Below are positions 24,770 to 35,440 of a stretch of DNA of 64,000 nucleotides, piece by piece. This stretch comes from Haberlea rhodopensis (lineage: Eukaryota > Streptophyta > Magnoliopsida > Lamiales > Gesneriaceae). The notes under the pieces were generated by a model, which saw only the letters and a program-made list of their open reading frames with translations, ran no database searches and was not told the origin of the DNA. Both the position numbers and the translations under genes were made by a program. Numbering within the stretch: the stretch's first letter is position 1; every line of letters starts with the position of its first letter. The stretch covers positions 248,001 through 312,000 of the forward strand of contig CAJQUN010000152.1 of NCBI GenBank assembly GCA_907163345.1, read 5' to 3'.

Positions 24770-27700
24770 ATGAGAGTGCCTAAACCCCCGCGCCTCTTCT
24801 CTTCCTATCTCCAAACCCCCAATACACTCTTATTCAACTCAAACCCCTTGATTTTCAATTTCCCCTCTCTCGCTTTTCACCACACTCTTAGTATTCCAAA
24901 CTCTAATCTCAATCGCTCGCCGTTTTTACGTCTTCGTAATCATTATTTTTGTCGTAGATCGTGCATAGGTTCTACTATAAAAGTAACTGCGACGGCAACC
25001 ATGGGTTTTGTGCAGCCGTCCGTTCATGTAAATGACCGAATTGTTCTGACGGATAAGGAGAATCAAATATTCGATCTTCTACTTCAAGTTTGTCGTCACT
25101 TTAATCTTAATACCGAACTTCGGGTTGCTGGAGGTTGGGTTCGTGATAAGGTTGGAATCCTTTTATTCCTATGCCCTTCCATCCTTTTTTTTTTTTGGTT
25201 ATCTTCTATGAAGTTTATTTAAGCGTGATTCAGAAATAAATGCATCCCGGTATCGTGTTTTGTTCAGTTGGTACATTTCTTGCGGTGCCAAAAGTTTTGG
25301 AAAGATTTGATCTTCTTTATTTTGAATATTAGGCTCCCGTTCTTGGTTATTTATTGAATAGTTTGAAAATTTTCCAAAAGAAATTCTTTATTCGGTGGGC
25401 AAAGAAATTGGGTTTTAGCTTTTTTGGTTGAATTTAGCCTTTTAGGCTACGTGGCACGACACCACCGGATAGGACAAGTGAGACAATACTGATACTGGAT
25501 ACTATATGAGGCTGCCTTATATGTGTATATACACACGTATATAAGATAAGTAATTAATGGGCTATAGATGTCCGAAATTAATGGGCTATAATTGTCCAAT
25601 CAGTTCTTATGATTTATGCTGATTGTTTTAATTATAAATAATAAACTACCTCAATCAGTTGGGATTAACGCATGGTTGTTATTGTTGTTTTAAAAAAAAT
25701 AAAGTCATTTCCTATTGAAAAAGTTAAAAATAGTTTCATGTTATTTGATACAGTCAAGATATAATCGTTAATCATATCGGATATGGTATGATGACGGATA
25801 TGGTATGATGGTGAACCATGTTGGATATGTTATCTGCATTTTTTTTAATTTGAAATCGATGGGCACTTTTATTTGAGCATATTGAAGTCTCTGATGTATC
25901 TCCATCAAGCATCTATGTATGGGAGGTACTATACAACATGGGTAGCAACCATTTAAGAGGTATACATGCATCATAGGTTTTATTTTAGTTAAATAAGTGA
26001 TGTTTTGCATAGAACTCTAGGAGGGTTACCCAAAGTTCTCTTATCTTTATTAAATTCATATACGAATTCTCAGTCTCATTCTTCTTACTGTAGCTGTTGG
26101 GAAAGGATTGTTATGATATTGACATCGCTCTTGAGAATATGGTGGGAAAGGAGTTTTGTAACAAGGTAAATGAGTATTTATCTGCTACAGGGGAAGAAAC
26201 AAAAGGAATTGGATTGATTCAGAGGTACTTTTTGTGCTTTTACCTTTCTACTAGTTGATGATCTTTGTTGATAGAATGATAAGATTTATGAATATTTGAA
26301 TTAAGTTGATAAGATGTGTTTTATTTAAATATGCAAGATAAAGTATCTTAGAGATTTATTTAGATAGGATTGTTCCCTTATTTATATCAAGAGATGTAAT
26401 CAGATTTAATTAATTTATAATAGAAGAATTGAACGTGATTTACGTTCAACTTCCCCAAACCTAAATTTCTATAATCTTTTCTAAATTATTGAATCTGTTA
26501 AACAGCAATCCTCAGAGAGCATGGTTATTTGCTAATGATGTCTCATTGTCTCTGTTCCAGCAATCCAGATCAGTCAAAACATTTGGAAACAGCGAGGATG
26601 CGCCTCTTTGATGAATGGATTGATTTTGTCAACTTAAGATCTGAAGAATACACCGACAATAGTCGTATTCCAACAATGGTAAGCGCATTAGAAAAAAAGG
26701 AACTTATCCTCAAATGAGGGCATCGATATGGATGGGCTAGATATCTGAGTTCTTCAGTTTTTTTGCTGGTGTGCTTTTGTCAGAAGAGCGCTAAGTAGTA
26801 CATAGAAATTATAGACACCATTTTGCAACCATCAACAGCTACAAGGCCTTATTGGTGATCATCAAATCTAGATTTTGAATTTTTATTGTAAGTATTTTTT
26901 TTCAGGAGTTTGGCACTGCTCAGCAGGATGCTTATAGAAGGGATTTGACCATCAACAGGTACTTGTTTTGACATTCGTAGCTTTATTAAAACTCACGATT
27001 GTAATTCGTACAGTTGGGGCACATGACACAAATATGTGATGCGAGCTATCTCATTTGTTTCGATTTCTATCGATTGAACCGCTTTAAAGTATATTATCAA
27101 TAACCTTGCTCTTTTAACAGCATGTTCTACAACATTAACACGAGCTCGGTCGAAGACTTAACAGGAAGAGGTGACATCTTTATGTTTTTCATCAATACTG
27201 ATATTAATTTTCATATCATGTCATACTGCTCTCCTTTTTTTCTCACCTGATTAATATTTTTTTATTAATTACAGGCATTTCAGACTTGAAATCAGGAAAA
27301 ATAGTGACCCCATCTGCTCCAAAGGAGACATTTTTGGATGATCCCCTTCGAGTTCTTCGAGCAATTCGGTTTGGTAGTTTGCTGAAAATTTCTGTTTCCA
27401 TGTTCTGCTTTTTTATGGATTAGATTCAAGCATGCCATAGGAAAGAAACTACAGAATTCTGTTTGTCCAACCTGATCTAAGTGAATTCAGGTGCAAGGTT
27501 TGGATTTGTTCTAGATGAAGAACTGAAGATAGCTGCTATAGACGATGACGTAAAAGCTGCTATCTTTGGTAAAATTAGCAGAGAACGTGTTGGTCATGAG
27601 GTATGCCTTTATTGTTTTTCAATAATGCTATGTGGGGCTAAATGTGACCTTTACTCATTATGTGTTGATTTCACGGATCTTCCATCGTGTAGATTGATCT

Positions 27701-28006
27701 CATGATATCTGGTAATCGGCCTGTGGATGCAATGAGCTACATTTCTGAGCTACAGTTATTTTGGTCTGTGTTCAGTCTTCCTCCTGAGATTGAACCTCCA
27801 ACACTCGATGGGTGTGAAAGGTTTTTTACTTGCCTTATAGTTGGAGGAGTCCTCGTCTTATTTAATTTTTTGTTGTTGGAGTGAGCACTTGTAGGATTTG
27901 TTTTTTGTTTTGCACCAACAATTGACTTGAAAATGCTTTTCTTATTTGGATGTCCAATTTGTCTCAGCACCCATGTATCGGTGCTATTAATAATAGATTC
28001 ATGATG

Positions 28007-28055
<49 letters not shown>

Positions 28056-30671
28056 GCACACATATTACTATCTAGACATATGCATAGTTGAAATTTGAAA
28101 ATCAATTTCTTACAGAAGGTCTTCTTTTATTTCCTTAGCAGTCATTGTATTATGCAGGCAGGGTAGTGTTCTACTTCTCCCATGGCGTTTATCTGCTTGT
28201 GATAAGTAATGGATATGTGGCCAAACCTCTGTATGTGTGTGTCTATGTCATATTTACTTATCCTTGTGATCTTCTTGTGTTGTTTACTGTACTGAGTTGC
28301 TTCTAATAGTGTGTTATTCTCGATCTCACCTTCATACTAATTTTTTTTTTGTTTCACTAGGCTTTGTGTTGCTTACATGGATGCCTCATGGAGGTTCTTG
28401 CAGTTAATTGGATGCTCCTCGTTCTCTGTGAGTGTTAAATCATGCATATTCGATTTACATTGTTGTGTTATATCAAATGCACTATATGGTAAGTCGCTTA
28501 ACATATATTTGAATGTCAAAGCTTGCAATGGTATTTGTAAGTAAGGTTTCCAATTGACTAACATCTACCTTTACATCATTGTTATTGTACACATACTCAA
28601 ATATGGGAGTGATGCGGTGCTTCCTTACTCAATTCAGTGCCTTTTATGGTAATTATATCAATAAAATAATTGCTCTTTGGCTGGGATACCACATCAAAGT
28701 TAATGTACACATACTCAAATATGGGAGTGATGCGGTGCTTCCTTACTCAATTCAGTGCCTTTTATGGTAATTATATCAATAAAATAATTGCTCTTTGGCT
28801 GGGATACCACATCAAAGTTTAAAAAGGGGACAATGCATACACAGAAATTGCTACTTTTTCTCAGTCTAATTTACATCTGTATGGATATAAATTCTAAGAT
28901 TTCCATGACATGTGTTTTTTTCTTGTGGTATTTAGATTGATCAAATGAGGCTTTCCTTATATGGTGCTCTGCTTCTTCCATTTAGGAAGACCGTTTATCG
29001 AGACAAGAAAGGTAAACAGGTAAATAAGTCGCCCACTCTGTCTACTACTATTTTTAGAGTGTGTATGATTTGATTTATTTTGGGCGTACGTCACCGAAGT
29101 GCCATTTGACAGCATGAATCATTTATCTTCTAGATTTTGACCTTTTATCTCCAATATTTCATTTAATCACCAATATTTGCATGTAAGTGCATTAATTTAC
29201 CAAATGATAATCTCCAGATGTTACTTTTTTATCGGTTGATTAACCTATTTATTTGATAGTTTTGCCATTTCATTCCTCCTTTCGTCATCTTTCCAGGCAA
29301 CCAGTGTAATTTCCTTATCTTTTTGGATTCAATTTTTCTGGTCGGAAACCAAATTATTTCTCTCCAGACATAGCATTTCAAAATTAATGTACGAAGTGCT
29401 AGTTAATTTCTTTTCCATATATTTATGTGCTAACTATGCATGCTTTGCGACAGGTTCCGGTTGCAAGATATATTTTTGGCACTTCTCTTAAGTTGAAGTC
29501 TAGTGATGCAGAAACAGTATGCTTGATTGTAACCCATTGTCATGTTTCGGGTCTTTTACAGACCTCACTTATCCTTTTATTTATACTGTAAATGAATAAT
29601 CTGTGATTAATGACTATTTTCATGCTGCAGGTAATAAGCTTGCACCTTGCGGTGGAAAAGTTTTTATCCTTGATTCCTTTGATCCTGTCGAACAAAAATT
29701 TACGAATTCTTGAAGTTGAATGGAAAAAGGAAATAATTGACGTCCCAGTCATTGCAAAACTCAGAGTATTAGCAGGTAAAATGATCTTACTTCCCTGCGT
29801 ACCTAGTCGAATTTCAACACGTTGAGCTTACCTATTGGCGTCACTAGTTTGTTTACTATGAAGAGGTGAATTTCTATAGTGGCTGATAAAGCAGGAAACT
29901 AGTTGTAGCTTTGTAACCACGATCTTATATGGAACTTAAGAAGCTTCATAAGTGCATTTCAAGGTTTTGGAGGTCAAAAATGGGCGCTCTAGTATCTTGG
30001 CTGTGCATATATTTAATTAACCTTGAGATATTTTGTATCCGGCTTGAATCTTAAACACACATTTGTGCAACCAACTATGCATGTAGTTTTGAATCTCTGC
30101 CAATTAAGCTAATTTATTCACATTCTTAGGGCTGGTCCTTCGAGAAATTAAAGAGTTTTGGCGATCTGCGCTGGTTCTTTCGATCCTCTTATATCCTACA
30201 GATGTAGGTTTAACTGGAAATTCATCCAGCATGGTTGCTGAATTGACGGACAGAAGGGAACTATTTAACAGGGTTGAGAATGCAATCATGGAACTAGGTA
30301 GAACTTATCCTTCATTACTTGTGTAATGGGTCTACACCAGCAACCTTTGATACTTGATTTCCAAATTTCGTGCGACGCAGGTCTAGAGAGAGTCTGGGAA
30401 CTGAAACCTCTGGTAAACGGTAAGGATATCATGAGCGTCTTAGAGCTTAAATCTGGAGGACCAGTGGTTAAAGAATGGGTATCTCTCTCTACTTGCCTAG
30501 TTCTAAATAGCATGATACCGCTTATAATTTCAACCAACATATTGGCTTTGTTTTCTTTCTTTACAGCAACAAAAACTGTTGGAGTGGCAGCTTGCGCACC
30601 CCTTGGGATCTTCGGAAGAATGCATTGATTGGATGAAACAATCTCAATCAAAACGCCCTCGGATGGAGTAA
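24770..30671 (+). CDS. CCA: CCA tRNA nucleotidyltransferase (CCA-adding enzyme)
   Basis: A class II nucleotidyltransferase that adds or repairs the 3' CCA of tRNAs without a template. Fifteen exons are 24770-25150, 26094-26224, 26561-26678, 26906-26958, 27121-27170, 27275-27373, 27491-27600, 27693-27820, 28361-28427, 28936-29019, 29454-29516, 29631-29775, 30130-30297, 30381-30478 and 30567-30671, giving 599 residues with consistent phases. Visible motifs: GGWVRD (121-126); D135-I-D137, the catalytic carboxylates; RRDLTIN (221-227); DDPLRVLRAIRF (266-277); and ERVGHE (309-314). Residues 1-77 are rich in Ser, Asn and Arg with hardly any acids, as in an organelle-targeting peptide. A second in-frame ATG at 25001 (M78, MGFVQPSV) precedes the conserved domain and would give a cytosolic or nuclear form, as known for plant CCA enzymes. 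The upstream region is a broken LTR. Confidence 0.95.
28010..28062 (+). repeat. (CT)n(CA)n microsatellite
   Basis: About 15 CT repeats run straight into about 10 CA repeats, in intron 8 of the CCA gene. They make a spurious antisense frame of Arg-Glu repeats. Confidence 0.9.
28586..28821 (+). repeat. Perfect tandem duplication of 118 bp in a CCA intron
   Basis: The unit at 28586-28703 (TGTACACATACTCAAATATG ... ACCACATCAAAGTTAA) is repeated from 28704 with no difference that I can see. It lies in the intron between exons 9 and 10. The lack of divergence implies a recent event. Confidence 0.9.
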
Positions 30672-31321
30672 CTTTGCCGATGTGTTACATTCTACTAAAG
30701 TAAATAGCCATGATTTTCTTGATAGGTAAACTATTAAATGACTCGCTCAGCTTGTAGTGGTTAGAAATAGGCGACCTCTTTTGTGAAATGGCAGTTCTTT
30801 CTGCCATGAAATGATCGATGTTGTCTCGTGTTCGAGTATCTGTCCCCCATCCCCAGTAGTTGTAAAAGTTGCTCAAAAAAGGAAATGACCGATGCTAGGA
30901 GATCATACTCGAGCATGAAGTCAAAAGGATATACATTTGTAATGTGCTATGCATTTACTGTTTGTGTTACCTAAGGGAGAATTCCTTGACTACCTATCTA
31001 CTGAGTATCTAGTGATGAATTGTTATTACAGAACTCTTCAGTAGAATGAAGATGTTAATTTCCAAAACTTCTCAAAAAAGATTATATATTCTCCATTCTA
31101 AATATCCCAATTATTGTGTATATCTTTTTTTATTTTATTTTTAACACTCAATTTAGTTTCATTCAAAATGTTTTTAGTAGTTATGCAGTTTTCACTTTAT
31201 TGTTACGCAAAGTAAAGTTCCTGAATTGTGTTTCAGAATATTTTTAACATTGCTTTAATGGCAAAAAAAGATATAATTGAACTTTTATTTTTAAAATTTA
31301 AGTTTCTATTTGAATAACATT
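30672..31321. other. 3' flank of the CCA gene
   Basis: This AT-rich non-coding region probably includes the 3' UTR. I see no repeat or RNA gene in it. Confidence 0.4.
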
Positions 31322-31870
31322 TTAAAAACAATAATCAAATTGAATTGATGATGTCACATACAATACTGCATGTCTAATGGTTGTTTTATAAAACTTTACC
31401 TTTAGTTTTAGAGGGATATTACGATGGTGTAGAACTCCGATGACGTTTCTCCATTTCAACCAACTCGCCTGAGTCCTGTGGCTAATGTCACTGTCAATCT
31501 TTCTATCATTTTGGATAACAGAACCTAGGTATCGAAATTTGGTGTTCATCGATACATCTTGACCATAAAGTGTTATAACATCGGGATTCCAAAAAGGTAC
31601 GCCCACTAAATTTGCATTCCATATATTCTGTTTTAGACCTACTTAATCTACGACAATTTGATTCCAAGATCTCTCTCCATAACTTCAATTTAGCATTTAC
31701 CCTTGTCCCGTTCTCGTCGATTAACACAACATCTTCAGCGAAAAGCATGGTCAAAGATAACTCTGTCTGTATGTCTTTTGTTATCTCATCCATCATTAAG
31801 GCGAACATGAAATGACTCAATGCAAACCCTTGGTGTAATCCGGACCCGTAAACAATCCGTTATTGTTTGT
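31322..31870 (-). pseudogene. LINE (non-LTR retrotransposon) reverse transcriptase fragment
   Basis: Read on the minus strand, the first half gives FMFALMMDEITKDIQ ... MLFAEDVVLIDE ... LSRSKTEYMECKF. After a frameshift near 31600, FRYLGSVIQNDRKIDSDI ... LKLKVKFYKTTIRHAVLY follows. This is the palm and thumb part of plant LINE-type reverse transcriptase. The catalytic FADD box reads FAED. Both ends are missing, so it is a dead fragment. Confidence 0.85.
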
Positions 31871-32231
31871 TGGAACTTTTATTTTTTAAAAAAACACTTA
31901 ATTTAAGTCCATCATAAGCTATAAAAGTAACTTTTTAGTGCCCGTGCTTTAATTTCTTTTTCGAAAAAAATATATATTATGGCGTCAAAAAAATCAAAAT
32001 TATTCTTGCTACTATATTTCATAAAATACATTTTCAAATTTAAGTTTTTTTTTTAAAAAAATAAACATTGAGATTTTAATTTTTTCTTTGAAGAGAATAA
32101 ACATTAAGATTTTATGTAACCAAACTTGTATACTATTTCAATTCTCAAATATTAGAGCTGAAACTTGGAGTATTTAGTTTAGGCGCATTCGAATAAGTAA
32201 CCCACTAATAGTCGGGTTTTATTAGAGTGTA

Positions 32232-32234
<3 letters not shown>
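31871..32234. other. AT-rich intergenic sequence
   Basis: No gene or recognisable element is visible. Homopolymer A and T runs dominate. Confidence 0.4.

Positions 32235-32284
<50 letters not shown>
32235..32284. repeat. (TA)n microsatellite
   Basis: About 24 uninterrupted TA repeats. It borders the possible hAT-like element at 32293. Confidence 0.95.
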
Positions 32285-32292
<8 letters not shown>

Positions 32293-32550
32293 TAGGTGTC
32301 AACCGTGCCGGGCGTGGGCACGATACTACAACACCATGCCGTGCTAGACACGTCCCTTGGGCAGGGCGTGTTGGACCAAGGATCGACCCGTGGGTACGAA
32401 ACTTTTTTTAAAAAAAAATCGACTACATATGTGTCAATCGATAACAAGCAATATATTTCTTATATTGAAATGTTTGGCTTTACCGATTGTGTCGTGCCAA
32501 CACGATTAAACGGGTTGTGCAAGCCTAGCACGACCCATCTGACACCTTTA
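32293..32550. mobile_element. Degenerate hAT-like non-autonomous element
   Basis: It starts TAGGTGTCAACCGTGCCGGG and ends CACGACCCATCTGACACCTTTA; the reverse complement of the end reads TAAAGGTGTCAGATGGGTCG. Subterminal sequence contains CGTGC/GCACG clusters in inverted orientation, as in hAT MITEs. No target-site duplication is visible because the left flank is a (TA)n tract. Confidence 0.45.
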
Positions 32551-32861
32551 ATACATATAATGGGAAAGTGGAAACCATTTTTTATATTTGTTATCTATTA
32601 TAATTCTGTCGGGCACTTTAGACAAAAAATCTCATGATATTTGTTCTATCGCCAAATTTTTGCAAGGTGGTTGTTTGTTTATTCTTTAAAGGGATATCGA
32701 CTCTTTCAAATTAAAGTTTTATTATTACTAATACATTGTTAAATTAAAATAGTGAGCAATATTCATCACAACATAAGAAGCAACATCCACCCTCAAATGA
32801 ATTTTAAATGTATTTAATTATAAAAATAATACATTTTAATTTAAGTTATCTAAGTCACATC

Positions 32862-33163
32862 TAGGGGTGCTTAAAGGATCAATCCGGTCCGAAACCGACC
32901 AGTACCAGACATGATAATTTCAGAACCGGTTCGATCCGGTAAGAAACCGGATCCCAACCCGGAACCGTTAATTAATATTTTGTTTAATTTTTTTTAAATT
33001 TCTACCAATTTTGGTTTCAATCCGGAACCGGTAAACACCGGTTCCAATCCATTAGAACCAATCCGATCCGATAACTACCGACCCCGGTTCCAGTTCCAAA
33101 CCGGGTTGAACTGGTTCGATTCCGAACCGGTTCTGGGCCAACCCAATCCGTTAACCAGCCCTA
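32862..33163. mobile_element. hAT MITE, TAGGGGTGCTTAA family (copy 1)
   Basis: 302 bp. The left end is TAGGGGTGCTTAAAGGATC; the right end in reverse complement is TAGGGCTGGTTAACGGATT. Imperfect 8-bp flanks are GTCACATC (32854-32861) and ATCACGTC (33164-33171). The interior consists of many CCGGTTCC/GGAACCGG blocks around an AT-rich centre, with no coding capacity. Confidence 0.85.
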
Positions 33164-33171
33164 ATCACGTC

Positions 33172-33766
33172 TATCCATTATGTACTTGATCGACAAAGAG
33201 TTGATTGGAAGAAAAAAAAATAGTCCACAAATTTAATTGTGGTTTAAGAAATAGACACATCCAAATGATAATTATGTGTATCGAAACAATCAAATTCCAA
33301 GCAACATGATTTGAGACATACTGTCCCATTATTCTACAAATTTAACATCAAGACCACACATGTATATATATGTGGGATATATAGTTAAGAAAATACTTCA
33401 AGCCATAATAATTACCATTGCACAAAGTGGTATTAGTGACATAATAGTTGTTTGTTGGGAAATAAGAGGACACCATCATGAAATATCTTTAAAGTTAATT
33501 GCAAGATTTAATGGATCTATGAACAATGGACTTACTCTACGAAAAATATGAATCGGAGTTCTAAATGTGGGATTTCGTTAGTGATCATTTCATGTTGTTT
33601 GTTTATTGGCTTCATATAATTCAGCCTTAAAAATTTATTTACATTTAGTTGTGACAATATATATTTTTACATTTAGGTTTTCATACTATAAATCATGTTA
33701 AATTTTAAATCAATCCACAAAAATGGGTGATTATTTAATCAACTTATATCACCAAAATAAAGGTTT
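33172..33766. other. Intergenic sequence, no gene seen
   Basis: AT-rich, with only short chance open frames. Confidence 0.4.
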
Positions 33767-34295
33767 CTGGCAACGGAACTTCACGTGGTTTTGAAAATAG
33801 ACATTTTATTACCCCTTTTATGATTTGAAAGAATGTGCAAATATCACATCCATGTAGACTTTATGTTACATGTATCATATCTTGCGTTTAACCTTTAAAA
33901 TTATATGTAAAATGTCAATTATACAATTGGTGAGGTAAATTGCATCTAAATAATAACATAATGGGGCAATCTGCTTATTTTGAATAAATAAAATGTAAAT
34001 TTATCTAAAGAATAACATAAAAAGGTAAAGTACACCTAAAATTAGAAAAAAAATGACAGAATTTTATCAAGTGCAACTTACCTTAACGTGATTTGAAAAT
34101 AAGAAGAACGCTCATATGATTCGAGAATAGGTGCAAATGGTATTTTTGTCATTACAAGCCAAAGAATTCTGAAAATTGTGGAGGGACGGTGAACTATGTT
34201 TTGCAAATTACATGGATAAAGTGTCTATTTACAAACCACGGGGTATAAAATACATATTATCGATACCACATAAAGTAAATTACAACTAGCTCCCA
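33767..34295. mobile_element. Fold-back array element (copy A, degenerate)
   Basis: TTTGAAAATAGACATTTTAT and related units on the left (about 33800-33850) face inverted units on the right, ending ACAAACCACGGGGTATAAAATAC at about 34235-34257. The pattern matches the clearer arrays at 46265 and 48315, so it is taken as the same family. Confidence 0.45.
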
Positions 34296-34984
34296 AAAGA
34301 AATATCCCCGCATGAGCGAGACATATCTGTGTGATTTTATTGGGAAAATAGTTTCATCTATTATCATTATAGGAGACCAATTCATGTATTAAACTTTTGT
34401 AATAATGTTGAAAAGGCCCATTAAAAGTTGTGGCACCATGAATTAAGGATGCATTGTCTACCATATAATACAAGCCTCGCGTGTGAAAAATGCTCGTCTT
34501 TCCAACATCTGTGGACTCGCATCATTTAATTATGTACATAGGGCTGCCATTAATGCACCAAGCGAAAAGCATGACAATTTGTAATAAATATATGGACCTA
34601 AACATGACTTATATAAACTAACATATGACAAGATTGTGTCTACACGTACAAACATGCATCCACCAATAAATGGAGAAAGCTAAAAATGAAGGTTGAGGCT
34701 CGTAGAGTAGCTACACTTAGATGTGAATTTTCCTATTTATATTCTCATTCAATGGTTGATTTGTCCCTAAGGACAACATCAATCAAAATGAAGATATAGG
34801 GTTGTGGTCAATAATTCTAAAGTTTTTATAATTTAGAAGGAGCTAAAATGAATCTATCGATTATCAACTTATAAACTATACTACAAAAAATGTAGTTAAC
34901 TGGTATACATTTTTCGTTGCTTTAAACAGCGGGCGTTGGAAAGATGACAGTAACAAAGATCAAGTCGAGGTAAGCGATGAACTT

Positions 34985-35440
34985 TATATTTAAGAAGATT
35001 TGTCCGGCTCACGGTGTCTACGAAATCCAGCAATCGTCTCCCAAGATACGACTTCAACTTATAATAGTAGCACTACAAATCACAAGTTGTACAGCCACAA
35101 CTATTGCGAACTCTCTTATTCAAGAATAATATATGAATATGATGCAAAAATCAATTTGATCTTGTTTTTCTCTTTCAATTTGTTTGTTTGATTTCTAAAA
35201 TATGATGTTAATTCATAATATGTGATGTTGTTTTTATAGTTGTCCAAGATGTGTGATCAAATGACACCATTTGAAGGCAGTGCATCACAAAAGATCACAT
35301 CCATACGTGAAGAGCCGCAACTTGTGCAAGAAAACCATATGGCGCGATCAAGGCCGCGATCGATCGCGCTATCACCACCAAAATATTGGTGCTGCAATGC
35401 CTAGCGCGATCGATCAAGCCTGCCAGTATGTTACACTTTG
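34985..35440 (+). repeat. Repeat with TCCCAAGATACGAC and CGATCGATCG motifs (copy 1)
   Basis: TCCCAAGATACGAC ... AGTAGCACTACAAATCACAAGT at 35039-35088 resembles TTCCAAGATACAACGAC ... AGGAGCACTCCAAATCACAAGT at about 57076-57140. Both are followed some 270 bp later by clustered GCGATCGATCGC-type palindromes (35348-35415 here). This looks like one LTR-like repeat family in two places. The class is not determined. Confidence 0.5.

Noticed and set aside
27737..28105. Antisense frame with Arg-Glu repeats
   Set aside because: Produced by the (CT)n(CA)n microsatellite in a CCA intron.
33360..33551. Small open frame in the 33-kb intergenic region
   Set aside because: AT-rich, with no homologue recognised, splice context or codon bias.
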